From: Lentisphaerae bacterium GWF2_50_93
Lineage (GTDB): Bacteria > Verrucomicrobiota > Lentisphaeria > Victivallales > GWF2-50-93
Length of the DNA stretch: 64,000 nt
Direction of reading: 5' to 3'
NCBI GenBank assembly: GCA_001804815.1
Contig: MHBI01000053.1
Span: 1-64,000, forward strand
Translations under genes and position numbers: made by a program
The notes under the pieces: generated by a model
What the model saw: only the letters and a program-made list of their open reading frames with translations
Databases searched by the model: none
What the model was told of the DNA's origin: nothing
In this document: positions 47,097-55,887 of the stretch, piece by piece
Numbering within the stretch: the stretch's first letter is position 1
Layout: every line of letters starts with the position of its first letter

Positions 47097-48300
47097 TTTG
47101 GAATTCCTGTAGTTGTTTTAGGGATTCATCCAGGATATGTAATGCTTCCTCCGATTCCTTCTTCGAAACATTAAGAGGAGGCAGAAGCCGCAGGACAGTC
47201 TCTCCGGCAGTGAGTACGAGGAGCCCTTTCGAACAGGCTATTTTCTTGAGATCGTTCGCAGGCCTGTCCAGGACAACACCTATTATAAGGCCTTTGCCCC
47301 TTACTTCCTGTATCGACTTGTATTTCTTTGCGAGTTTCGCAAGGCCGGACATTAGGAATTCGCCCTGCCTGACGCAGTTCTCGAGGATGTTCTCGCTATC
47401 GAACGCCTCAATGACCGCCAATGCGGCTGCGCATGCCAGAGGAGTTCCTCCGAATGTGCTGGCATGGGTTCCAGCGCCCAACACGGCACCGAGTTCCCTT
47501 TTAACCATGAACGCCCCTATGGGGAATCCATTTCCAAGAGCCTTCGCCATTGAAAGGGCGTCAGGCTGGACACCATATCCCTGCCAGGCGTAGAATGTTC
47601 CTGTCCTGCCCATTCCGCACTGGACCTCGTCATACATCAGAAGCAGTCCGTGCTTGTCGCAGAGCTCCCTGACGGCCTTCAAATATTCCTGTTTTGCCGG
47701 CAGGATGCCGCCCTCGCCCTGGACAGGTTCGAGCAGTACGGCGCAGGTCTTGTCGTTTATCTTCTTTTCAATTGCGGAAACATCATTGAACGGCACATGT
47801 ACAAATCCGGGCATGTCCGGAGAAAATCCGGCCCTGTACTTGCTTCTTCCAGTGGCAGCGAGAGTCGCAAGCGTCCTGCCGTGGAATGATTCTTCCATGA
47901 CAATTATTTCAAACTTGCCCTTCTCTGAACCCCATTTTCTGGCAAGCTTAATCATGCCTTCGTTGGCCTCGGCGCCGCTGTTTGCAAAGAATACAAATCC
48001 GTCAAACCCCTTCTCCGCGAGCTTCGCGGCGAGCTGGGGCTGTTTTTCATTCATATATAGGTTTGAGACGTGGACAAGTTTTCCGGCCTGTTCCTTGATC
48101 GCCCTGGTTACGGCCGGGTGGCAATGCCCGAGGTTGCAGACGCTGATGCCGGTGCTGAAGTCGAGATATTTCCTATTCAAGCTGTCCCAGACGTATGATC
48201 CTTTGCCTTTGACAAGCAGGATCTCGGGGGCATATGTGTGCATCACATACTTATCCTGGCATTCAAGTATTTCCTTGTAGTTCTTCTTATCTTCGGACAT
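47086..48300 (-). CDS. argD: Acetylornithine aminotransferase
   Basis: This 404-aa PLP-dependent class III aminotransferase converts N-acetylglutamate semialdehyde to N-acetylornithine. It has GKGSYVWDSLNRKYLDFSTG at the start, FFANSGAEANEGMIKLARKW, FHGRTLATLAATG, and the PLP lysine in SMAKALGNGFPIGAFM. The ATG at 48300 is preceded by AAGGTTGAAACC; the upstream in-frame start is less natural. It precedes argF in the same operon. Ornithine/acetylornithine specificity cannot be separated by sequence alone, but the argF link supports arginine synthesis. Confidence 0.93.
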   Translation of the reverse strand: MSEDKKNYKEILECQDKYVMHTYAPEILLVKGKGSYVWDSLNRKYLDFSTGISVCNLGHCHPAVTRAIKEQAGKLVHVSNLYMNEKQPQLAAKLAEKGFDGFVFFANSGAEANEGMIKLARKWGSEKGKFEIIVMEESFHGRTLATLAATGRSKYRAGFSPDMPGFVHVPFNDVSAIEKKINDKTCAVLLEPVQGEGGILPAKQEYLKAVRELCDKHGLLLMYDEVQCGMGRTGTFYAWQGYGVQPDALSMAKALGNGFPIGAFMVKRELGAVLGAGTHASTFGGTPLACAAALAVIEAFDSENILENCVRQGEFLMSGLAKLAKKYKSIQEVRGKGLIIGVVLDRPANDLKKIACSKGLLVLTAGETVLRLLPPLNVSKKESEEALHILDESLKQLQEFQNAK

Positions 48301-48438
48301 TGGTTTCAACCTTGTTATAAAAGTTATCGTTCGCATTGAAAGCAAAAGGCTTAATCTAGCCTATTTCAAGGTAAAAACAAGAATAAGCACAAATATTGAC
48401 AGGGGACAGATTTGAAGAAAATAGTCTCAGGAATATTA

Positions 48439-48945
48439 TTATTTTTCCAAAAGAAGATCCGCTTTAAATATGCTCAGCCATCTTTTTGAAAAATGATACA
48501 ATAATTTCGTCTTTTTCATACCTGAAGCATCTGCCAGATCTTCTAAGCTTATAACTTTATCAATAAATCCCAATTTATTAGCCGCCCTTATACAGGCTCT
48601 ATCTGGAGAGCAAATAAAATAGACGTTTATATTCTGGCTGTTAATATGGGCAAGCAATTCCTCTTCTCCAGGATCCAAGGCTATCTCATTTTCCAATTTC
48701 AGCAGCAGATCAGCAATTTCTTTTTGGGTTACAGTCTTAAGGGAGAATTTTTCCGAAATGAATTTCGTATCTACTGGTATATAGTCCGGGGCGGACTTAT
48801 TCCCCTTGTCCAATTCTTGAAGGCATTTCCTTACCGTCGCCAGTTTTTTAAAATTTCCAGCTAATGTTTTCAGAATTCCGGCGCGTTCAGCTTCAATGAT
48901 TACATTCGTGTCGAGAAATATTATGTCGTCCCGTTTGATTTGCAT
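48439..48945 (-). CDS. PIN-domain protein paired with an XRE-ImmA/IrrE protein
   Basis: This 168-aa protein has the PIN opening IIFLDTNVIIEAERAG, then ATVRKCLQELDKGNK, LDPGEEELLAHINS as the mid acidic cluster, and FICSPDRACIRAANKLGF as the late Asp region. It is a candidate RNase. It follows the XRE-metallopeptidase gene by 14 bases on the same strand, an arrangement seen for toxin-like genes controlled by an ImmA/IrrE-type regulator. The C-terminal tail (KTKLLYHFSKRWLSIFKADL) is longer than in small VapC toxins. Confidence 0.78.
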   Translation of the reverse strand: MQIKRDDIIFLDTNVIIEAERAGILKTLAGNFKKLATVRKCLQELDKGNKSAPDYIPVDTKFISEKFSLKTVTQKEIADLLLKLENEIALDPGEEELLAHINSQNINVYFICSPDRACIRAANKLGFIDKVISLEDLADASGMKKTKLLYHFSKRWLSIFKADLLLEK

Positions 48946-48959
48946 TAGGGCTTACCCTG

Positions 48960-50057
48960 CTACTCATAGAGCCCTTTCAGTTCATATGACTTGAACAAGC
49001 TTTCCAAATCATTCTGGCTGCATTCAAGGAGGGACGTCACTTTTCTTATGCTTGCCATTCCCTTGTGAATGACATCATGGAGAATCTTCACGAAACTTTC
49101 CGAATACAGAGGAGGTTTAATGTCAGTATCAACGGAATGGCATTCGATTTCTTTTTTATAATATTTATCATCAACGCGCTGGACAAGGTTCAAAATAAAT
49201 AAACGCCAATAAGCGGCAGATACTGAAACATGGAAATGGTTCGCAACCTTTTCCAATCTTTTCAAAAGATCCTCTTCAGGGTCCAATGAGTTAAAATAAT
49301 TGGAAATCGACTTTTTCGGCATCAGCAATACAGATGCAAACTTATCAGCAAGTTTCTCTTCTTTAGGCTTGGGTTCAATCTGGGCCTGATCTATTCTTTT
49401 CGGCGGGTAGACATCCCATGTCAACAGATGAAATAACTCGTGGGCAAGATTAAAGCTTTGCCGTCCTACTGGCTCATTCCTATTGATTAGGATGCAATTT
49501 AAATTGTCAAGTTTGCAGGAGGCTCCGGAAATATTTTTTGGAGCATCTACATACAGGACTGGAATATGCAGATTTTCTTCCAATACCTTCCTAAGATTAT
49601 CATAAGGAATATCAGACAGTTTCCACTCCTCAACCAGGAATTCAGCAATATCCTCGACTTCCTCATACGTGCTTTGTTTTGTTATCTGCATTTTTTGAGA
49701 TAAAGCACTGATCCGATGTCCTATCATCCGTGAAAATTCACGGTAGGCAGCTATGAGTTTTTTTGCCTTTTCCTCATATTCGGCAGGCAAAATTGCCTCG
49801 GAATTTACCCTCCATGAAAACACTTTCTCCTGAGTAATAAGGAACGGATCGGTAAAGTACTCGAGCGGTTTGTCCAGAATCCTCATCAGGTTGATTAGTT
49901 CATCCGAGCTTACTTTGCGTTCTCCCCGTTCAATGTTAGATATGATCTGATGATCGTTAAGTCCGAGTAGTTCAGCCATATTTGCTTGATTAATTTTTTT
50001 GGAATCACGAGCGTCACGAACTCTTTCCCCTATGAGCTTTGTGATATTGTCTTTCAT
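48960..50057 (-). CDS. XRE-type regulator fused to ImmA/IrrE metallopeptidase
   Basis: This 365-aa protein starts with a helix-turn-helix (about 4-65: ARDSKKINQANMAELLGLND, QIISNIERGERKVS). The metallopeptidase domain has the zinc motif in FNLAHELFHLLTWD (HExxH) and a later acidic KEEKLADKFASVLLMPKKSI. ImmA/IrrE proteins act as peptidases that cut repressors or antitoxins after damage or infection; the fused regulator can sense and respond. The start at 50057 is the ATG after GTGGTGGGT. With the PIN gene it forms a toxin-antitoxin-like or defence module at the edge of the AT-rich island. Confidence 0.88.
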   Translation of the reverse strand: MKDNITKLIGERVRDARDSKKINQANMAELLGLNDHQIISNIERGERKVSSDELINLMRILDKPLEYFTDPFLITQEKVFSWRVNSEAILPAEYEEKAKKLIAAYREFSRMIGHRISALSQKMQITKQSTYEEVEDIAEFLVEEWKLSDIPYDNLRKVLEENLHIPVLYVDAPKNISGASCKLDNLNCILINRNEPVGRQSFNLAHELFHLLTWDVYPPKRIDQAQIEPKPKEEKLADKFASVLLMPKKSISNYFNSLDPEEDLLKRLEKVANHFHVSVSAAYWRLFILNLVQRVDDKYYKKEIECHSVDTDIKPPLYSESFVKILHDVIHKGMASIRKVTSLLECSQNDLESLFKSYELKGLYE

Positions 50058-50486
50058 ACCCACCACTGTTGTTAGAATATATACCCCTGTAAAATGCGCA
50101 GATTTATGAATAAAGAATTGATATCATATGCCTTATTATATACATTGCTAACTGGAATTGCAAGATAATATTGCATGTTATATTTTACAAGAAGCGGTCA
50201 ATCCATCAAATATTCTTCTACCCTTCAAATGCTTCTTTTAACGTCCGTTTATGCAAGCGCTAAACTGGTGCCCAGATAAACTGGCAAGGGAAAAAATGAA
50301 TATCCAGCTAAGTAGTCTTTTATCTAGCAGGCTTGCAAATTATTCTATTGCCTCTATTCTTAGCTCAATATAAATTAAAACGCGCGTTTGGTAGTAGATT
50401 AGCAGAATACCAATTAACTGTTTTTACTTAATTATTAGTCTAACTTCCTATTGAACAGCATTTAATCGCCGACCGGAATTAATTTA
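50058..50486. other. Gene-free 0.43 kb gap at the island edge, AT-rich
   Basis: This is the divergent upstream region of the XRE-ImmA gene and the HipA-like kinase gene. I see no gene and no copy of the palindromic repeats. A short GCAA...TTGC pair (about 50160-50174) could be an operator but is weak. Confidence 0.45.
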
Positions 50487-51221
50487 ATGGATAATATAAG
50501 CATTGTTCAAATTAGAAAACGTGCGGAACAGGGTATAACTCGTCCCTTTCTCTGTCAAGGCGATAATGGGAAATGGTATTGGGTAAAAGGGCATGATGCT
50601 GGAAAATCCTCTCTGTGTAATGAATGGATTGCCGGACGAATAGCTCAGGATTTCGGATTGCCTATCCCTCCCTTTGTCCAGGCTGTCGTTCCTGAACAGT
50701 TGGTTAAATACAGCGCTAGAGATGATATTTCAGAATTGGGTGACGGTATTGTATTTGCATCTGAACATGTTGAAGGGGCCCAAGAATATAATTTATCCAA
50801 TTTATCCCATACTCCAATAATATTGCAGAGAACTACTCTGGTATTTGACTGGTGGATACAGAATGATGACCGTACCTTGGATGAACATGGCGGCAATGTG
50901 AATGTGCTTTGGCTTCCCGAGGCTAAAGAAGCTAGGATCATTGATCACAACATTGCTTTTGATTCTTCGTTTTCGAATGATAAATTAATTAATAAACATG
51001 TCTTTAAAGATGCTTTAAATAATTGGGAAGAAAATTTCAACCTTGAACTGGAACCAATTATGTTGGATATTTCCAGAAAACTAGAGAGTTATTTTGCTGA
51101 ACTCCCTGAGGAATGGACTGACTCAGCAAAATCGTTGCCAGAATGTTCTTATAATAGGATGCGGGCTATCCTTAATCGATTTCAAAACAGGAATGACCTG
51201 TTCAGGGATAATACACTATGA
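50487..51221 (+). CDS. HipA-like kinase (HipA_2 type)
   Basis: This 244-aa protein resembles the short HipA-like kinases. It has a nucleotide-loop region YWVKGHDAGKSSLCNEWIAG near 30-50, GLPIPPF, FDWWIQNDDRTLDEHGGNVN as the catalytic loop (Asp and Asn), and ARIIDHNIAFD as the metal-binding Asp. It lacks the N-terminal domain of true HipA. Its stop overlaps the next start (ATGA), coupling it to a DUF3037 protein. The pair recurs in bacterial accessory regions, but its role is not settled, to my knowledge. Confidence 0.82.
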   Translation: MDNISIVQIRKRAEQGITRPFLCQGDNGKWYWVKGHDAGKSSLCNEWIAGRIAQDFGLPIPPFVQAVVPEQLVKYSARDDISELGDGIVFASEHVEGAQEYNLSNLSHTPIILQRTTLVFDWWIQNDDRTLDEHGGNVNVLWLPEAKEARIIDHNIAFDSSFSNDKLINKHVFKDALNNWEENFNLELEPIMLDISRKLESYFAELPEEWTDSAKSLPECSYNRMRAILNRFQNRNDLFRDNTL

Positions 51222-52063
51222 ATCAGAAACTTACATTCAATTTTGCAGTTTTGCGATTTATGCCTTATCCGGAAACTGAAGAGTTTGTCAACGTTGGAAT
51301 TATTTTAGCATGTCCTCAAACTGGAACTATTTCATACAAAATGGAATCTCGTCGCCGTGACAGAGTGACAAACTTTTTTCCGGAAATGGATGCTTCCTTG
51401 TTTACCGAGGGGCGACGTATTTTATTGCAGGAAATGAAGCGCTTAGCACATGGGCTGAGCCATGATGCGCAATTTAGCCAAATACATTTCCTATTCAAAG
51501 AAAAAGAATTTATTCAATTTTTCCGGGAAATCGTAAAGCCAAGAGAAAGCCTTTTCAGGTTCAGCGGTATCGGAACAATTATACTAGGCGATGAGCAACA
51601 AGCTCTAGAACAACTTTTTAATTTCTATGTGGAGCGTCAGTTTGCAAAACCGGAGGAATATCACGAGACTGTTATGAAACGAAGACTCGCTTCTATTTTC
51701 AAGGCAAAGGAAATTCTCTCCAACTATCACGAAAAAGCATTTGGAAATGAGCAATATCGTGTAAATATTCCTTTTGTGCACGAAGAGAATAACTTGGCAG
51801 TCAAAGCCATCAAGCCTCTTGATTTAGATAAAAACAACACGACCCTAATAATAGAATATGGTGACAAGTGGCGCATGCGGGTGGAAAGACTTAAAGCGTT
51901 AAATGATTTCCCGAGAGAAATGTTGTTTGTTGTCCGACAAGCTGATAGCGGAAAGAGACTCAGCGCCGCACTGGAAATTCGAAGCGAGCTGAGCAAGCTT
52001 GGAGCCATAACAGTTGCAGAACGAGAAGAGGATAGAGTTTTAGAGTTCGCGCAAAATATTTAG
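51218..52063 (+). CDS. DUF3037 protein
   Basis: This 281-aa protein starts with the DUF3037 pattern: FNFAVLRFMPYPETEEFVNV then GIILACPQTG, where an R-Y-x-P and E-x-x-N-x-G motif is expected. Later segments are charged, without known catalytic motifs. It overlaps the HipA-like kinase by four bases, so both are made together and may act as a complex or as toxin and neutraliser. Which partner would be toxic is unknown. Confidence 0.82.
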   Translation: MNQKLTFNFAVLRFMPYPETEEFVNVGIILACPQTGTISYKMESRRRDRVTNFFPEMDASLFTEGRRILLQEMKRLAHGLSHDAQFSQIHFLFKEKEFIQFFREIVKPRESLFRFSGIGTIILGDEQQALEQLFNFYVERQFAKPEEYHETVMKRRLASIFKAKEILSNYHEKAFGNEQYRVNIPFVHEENNLAVKAIKPLDLDKNNTTLIIEYGDKWRMRVERLKALNDFPREMLFVVRQADSGKRLSAALEIRSELSKLGAITVAEREEDRVLEFAQNI

Positions 52064-52124
52064 TTTTGGATTTCAAATAAGGAACTTTAATTTATTGACA
52101 GGATTACAGGATAAACCGGATTCT

Positions 52125-53003
52125 TTAATCGTTGGCTCCGCTTAATTCTTGAGTTTGGCAGAATTTCTTAAGTGGATTTGAGGTGATACGTTTTCTGGCC
52201 TTCTTTTCGAAATATTGGATCAGATTTTGTTTTTTGCCCCATTCAAGGATTTCCGACATTGTTTCAGTGTCCAATGCCGCAAGGCTACCTTCACCAGTGT
52301 AAATCGCATAAAAATCAGGTTGCCATAGATCTTTTGGAATCCTCCTGACTTCAGAAACAAATATTTTTCCATCGTCAAGATCGTGGAGGTTATCGTATGA
52401 AGCGGAATAGCCAAAGACATATCCCAGGTTTAGGGCGAAGAACATTCTTGTCATCAGCCTAATCTGATCCCCTCCATATTCTTCCCATCGCCAGAGTTCT
52501 CTTATAACTATATGCCTTTCGAATTCAATGCCGTTTATCGTGCAATCTTCAGAGAGTATCATTTTCAAGTCAGAACTGGCAGAAAGTTTCCCGACAGGTT
52601 TGTAAACAATGAGATTGACAAGTTTTTTCTGCCTCCTGATACGAACAAGCAGATCAACATAATTTCTAATCATGGCTTTATATGCGGATATCTCATTATA
52701 AATATGCTCCTTGTCGTCATGAAACCATTTTGGATTAAGATTGAAGGTGTCTGAAAGGAAAACGAGTAAGTCCCCAGTAATTTTTTTCTTAAAAGTTGTC
52801 GGATTCTTAATGTCATCGACAGTGATTCCGAAACTTTCATGAAGCATTACAGGAATCTGTGTTCTCTTTATTCCATGGGCGTCGAATACTCTGAAAATCT
52901 TTTTGGCAAACTGATCGGTGTCAGCGTTTACAATCCTGTCCTTTATCCAAGCCGCAGAAGCCTTCAACGAATCTACTAATAGAGATTCCAGTATTCCATT
53001 CAT
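52125..53003 (-). CDS. Unrecognised 292-aa protein downstream of the HNH gene
   Basis: I do not recognise this protein. The N-terminal third (AHGIKRTQIPVMLHESFGIT then LVFLSDTFNLNPKWFHDDKE) looks like an XRE-type helix-turn-helix, including the characteristic L-x-x-x-F-x-x-x-x-x-W-F ending. The rest is mixed alpha/beta with basic patches (RIRRQKKLVNLIVYK) and an aromatic region (GYVFGYSASYDNLHDLDDGK). The ATG at 53003 follows GGATCTGAAAAT. It starts 68 bases after the HNH gene on the same strand and may be the last gene of the restriction operon. No nuclease or ATPase motif is visible. Confidence 0.6.
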   Translation of the reverse strand: MNGILESLLVDSLKASAAWIKDRIVNADTDQFAKKIFRVFDAHGIKRTQIPVMLHESFGITVDDIKNPTTFKKKITGDLLVFLSDTFNLNPKWFHDDKEHIYNEISAYKAMIRNYVDLLVRIRRQKKLVNLIVYKPVGKLSASSDLKMILSEDCTINGIEFERHIVIRELWRWEEYGGDQIRLMTRMFFALNLGYVFGYSASYDNLHDLDDGKIFVSEVRRIPKDLWQPDFYAIYTGEGSLAALDTETMSEILEWGKKQNLIQYFEKKARKRITSNPLKKFCQTQELSGAND

Positions 53004-53071
53004 ATTTTCAGATCCTTTTTGAGACTGTTGCAGAGGGAGCAGACTGTTTTCACCCAATACCCATACATAAT

Positions 53072-54163
53072 TTATATTGGTGTCTGATTGAATATACCAG
53101 CACGGTCACAGGCTTTAAGAAAGGCTTCCTTGAGGAAGTTACAATCTGCGAATGGACTTTTTGCCGCCTGCCGCTTGAGAGTGTTCAAGAAATCATTAGC
53201 AGAGCGACCATCTTCCTTCCATTCATCGAGCACCTGTGTCACCCAGTATTTACCATCACTTTCGCTACAGCATTTGGCTTTATAGCGTTCCTCAATTCCA
53301 TACACGTCTTCCCACGTCTTGATTTCCTCGCTTAGCTCAGTTGGCCCAAACTCAAGCTGGATATCACCTGGGATGAGGCGATCAATGTCAGGCTTGATGA
53401 GATTAATCGTTAATTCAATCCTATAGGTGTGATTTGCATAAGGATAGAAGATTTTTCGACGATTTGTTGCTCCGGCTGGATCTTTTGGTGTGAACGCGGG
53501 GTCTTGGCTTGTCTTATAACTACTGTTGCAATTATGGCATGCAGGAACAAGATTGTGGAAATTTATCGAGTTGAACGGGTAAAGTCCTTTGGGTAAATAG
53601 TGGTCATAGGCTTCTCGTGTTGAATGATATATACCCTTCATATCATAAATGCCACAAAACGGGCACTTTCCCATTTTATTGGTCGTCATAAATGCCTGAT
53701 AGTGATCGTCGATTTTTCCGATCTTGTCCCCGATTGCCTTAAGTTCCAGCAAATCTTTCGAATAAAGCCCCTTGAAGAATGTTGCGATCTGGTCACTAAG
53801 GTTCTGCCTTATAGCTCGAATATCGGCATAGCGTGCAATTTGCAACGCTGGGTCATTGGCGCAGACCTTTTCGATGTCGTTGTTGGATTGATACCATCGT
53901 TTGAACTGGTCAATCTCCGTTGGAGTTAATGTGGCGAAAAAACCAAAGATGCGTTCAACATGTACGTAAAAGAAGTCAGCTCCTTTTGCATCAGAATAAA
54001 AAAATGCCTCCATGACTTCTTTGAGCTCAGGGTTCTCGGCAAATAGATCAAGTCTAAAGGCACCACTAATTGGTGCCTTGCACCAAACCTCATAAAAGAT
54101 AAAATCTATGAATCCATGCATCTTGTCCATTTGGTGGGGAACATATATGTAGGGAAAAAGCAT
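53072..54163 (-). CDS. HNH endonuclease, PtuB-like
   Basis: This 363-aa protein has an HNH fold around residues 164-215. It consists of CPFC (167-170), AYDHYLPKGLYPFNSINFHN with the catalytic Asp-His, and LVPACHNCNSSYK with the second zinc pair (209/212). The first ~160 residues are helical and unfamiliar. The start overlaps the stop of the upstream AAA ATPase (TGATG), so the two are co-translated. An ATPase plus HNH nuclease pair in this order is the layout of Septu (PtuA-PtuB) anti-phage systems. The length is within the range of longer PtuB-like proteins. Function is inferred from the pairing. Confidence 0.82.
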   Translation of the reverse strand: MLFPYIYVPHQMDKMHGFIDFIFYEVWCKAPISGAFRLDLFAENPELKEVMEAFFYSDAKGADFFYVHVERIFGFFATLTPTEIDQFKRWYQSNNDIEKVCANDPALQIARYADIRAIRQNLSDQIATFFKGLYSKDLLELKAIGDKIGKIDDHYQAFMTTNKMGKCPFCGIYDMKGIYHSTREAYDHYLPKGLYPFNSINFHNLVPACHNCNSSYKTSQDPAFTPKDPAGATNRRKIFYPYANHTYRIELTINLIKPDIDRLIPGDIQLEFGPTELSEEIKTWEDVYGIEERYKAKCCSESDGKYWVTQVLDEWKEDGRSANDFLNTLKRQAAKSPFADCNFLKEAFLKACDRAGIFNQTPI

Positions 54164-55887
54164 CAGTCTTTCTCCTCCATGCTGTCGAGTATAGTTTTGA
54201 TCATCAGCACCTTTTCCACCGAATCTCCTAGCTTCTGGTTTATTTCATCAATGATTTGCTTTTTATCTTCACCATTTTTAAAACGTTGTCGTAGGTCATT
54301 AATGATTGCCTGAGCTTGCCCCCCGATAGTTTCACGCTTTCCAAAGGTGGTCATCGTAATCTTATTGATCGAAGCGCCCAATGTGTTATAATCCGGATTT
54401 GTGACACTTACAGGTCCTTCATCTTTATTAAAGACAAGCACATTTTGAGGTTCACAGTCTGAAATCAAAAATGGTGCATGGGTCGTTATCATAACTTCCA
54501 CATGCATGTTATTTTCTCCCAAGCATTTTTTAAGACTCGTAATGAACTGGGAACGCCAATCCGGATTTAAATGAGTTTCAGGCTCGTCCAGCAAATACAG
54601 GCAATTATTTTCACGGTAGAGCAGGCAGAGTCCAAGACTGTGCAAGATTTGGTGTTCACCATCTGAAAGCATTTTACAAAGTAATGGTTTAGATGTGTCT
54701 GTTTTTGTGATCCAGAAGTCTTTGAAACGGATAATTCGCCTGTCCGAAGGTAGAGAGGGGACAGTTTCATTCACATACAGGCTTTCTGACGTATAAAGTT
54801 CTTTTTTCAGTTGTTTGCTAACAGAATAGAGGTTCAGATTGAATAAAACTTGGAATGTCTGAAACAATTCAATAGCTGATGAGAAGTTGGAGCGAAAGGC
54901 ATCTTTTGTGGCATCGTTAACCCAGTAGTCTAAGTAAAGCGTATCTGATTCTTTGTCATGATAATTGCAGGTAGCGCAACGAATCAATCGGTTAATTGCG
55001 GGAACGAAATGATCACTTTCTGTTTTTTCAGATTCGAAGAGTTTCAATATAGGTAAAAATAAATGTTTGCTTCCGATTTCGTCTGTTTCTTCAATCAGAA
55101 TACTTTTGGGAAAATCTTCGGCTTCCATGGGGCTAAGCTCCATTCGCCTGTTAAAAATAACCCGGAATTTCTGTAGGTCTTTTACTTTGGTTTCGGATTT
55201 AAGGGGAGACAGCGCGTTCTCGTCTTGCATCAACAGATTGCATAGAAGAATGGCCTGGCTGAACTCCTGATCGAGAAAGGTCAACCTGGACTCGGGTTCT
55301 CCTGGATAGGAAAGCTCCTTTTTCAGACATTCCAGATATTCGTCGTATTGGATAAATCTCATTTTGAAAAATGGGAGACTTAATATTTCGTTCTCCCCGG
55401 AAGAATATCCCAAAACGAATGCTGGGAGAAGGTCCCGAATATTCTCCCGTTCCAGAGGTGAAATGGATTTGGTTGCATTTAGAACTGACCACTGGGGATT
55501 TTTCTTGGCCTCCTTACGTACCAGCACCCGTGCAAGATTGCCAAAGCCTTTTACGGGAAACTGTTCTTTAGCTGGAGTAAAATATTCCAGTTCGAAAGCA
55601 TCAGGAGAACACCTGCTCGATTGAAATCCTTCCGGGTTCTCTTCTTCGTCAAAGATAAAACTGTCAGGCAGGTTTTGTAAAACAGTGCATTCCAAATGAT
55701 AAAATATTGAAGCCAGCACCTCGAGTATGTTAGACTTGCCGCTTCCATTAGGACCGGCCAAGACATAGGGTGCATTACTTTCTTGTCCAGAAAATTCAGC
55801 CAGCTCCCAATCATTCATGAAATGTAGCTCAAATCCAGGATGTAAACTCCGGAACTGGCTATTGAGTTTGAGACGAATCAATTTCAT
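54163..55887 (-). CDS. Restriction-associated AAA ATPase, PtuA-like
   Basis: This 574-aa ABC/SMC-like ATPase has Walker A GPNGSGKS at 45-52, an ABC-type signature LSDGEHQ at 407-413, Walker B CLYLLDEPETHLNPDW at 429-444, and an H-loop in TTHAPFLISD near 470. It therefore has the long insert between the A and B motifs typical of OLD/PtuA/AAA_15 ATPases. It lies directly after hsdS with a four-base overlap and is followed by an HNH nuclease. The family occurs beside type I restriction genes. It probably senses or powers nuclease action on invading DNA. Confidence 0.9.
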   Translation of the reverse strand: MKLIRLKLNSQFRSLHPGFELHFMNDWELAEFSGQESNAPYVLAGPNGSGKSNILEVLASIFYHLECTVLQNLPDSFIFDEEENPEGFQSSRCSPDAFELEYFTPAKEQFPVKGFGNLARVLVRKEAKKNPQWSVLNATKSISPLERENIRDLLPAFVLGYSSGENEILSLPFFKMRFIQYDEYLECLKKELSYPGEPESRLTFLDQEFSQAILLCNLLMQDENALSPLKSETKVKDLQKFRVIFNRRMELSPMEAEDFPKSILIEETDEIGSKHLFLPILKLFESEKTESDHFVPAINRLIRCATCNYHDKESDTLYLDYWVNDATKDAFRSNFSSAIELFQTFQVLFNLNLYSVSKQLKKELYTSESLYVNETVPSLPSDRRIIRFKDFWITKTDTSKPLLCKMLSDGEHQILHSLGLCLLYRENNCLYLLDEPETHLNPDWRSQFITSLKKCLGENNMHVEVMITTHAPFLISDCEPQNVLVFNKDEGPVSVTNPDYNTLGASINKITMTTFGKRETIGGQAQAIINDLRQRFKNGEDKKQIIDEINQKLGDSVEKVLMIKTILDSMEEKD

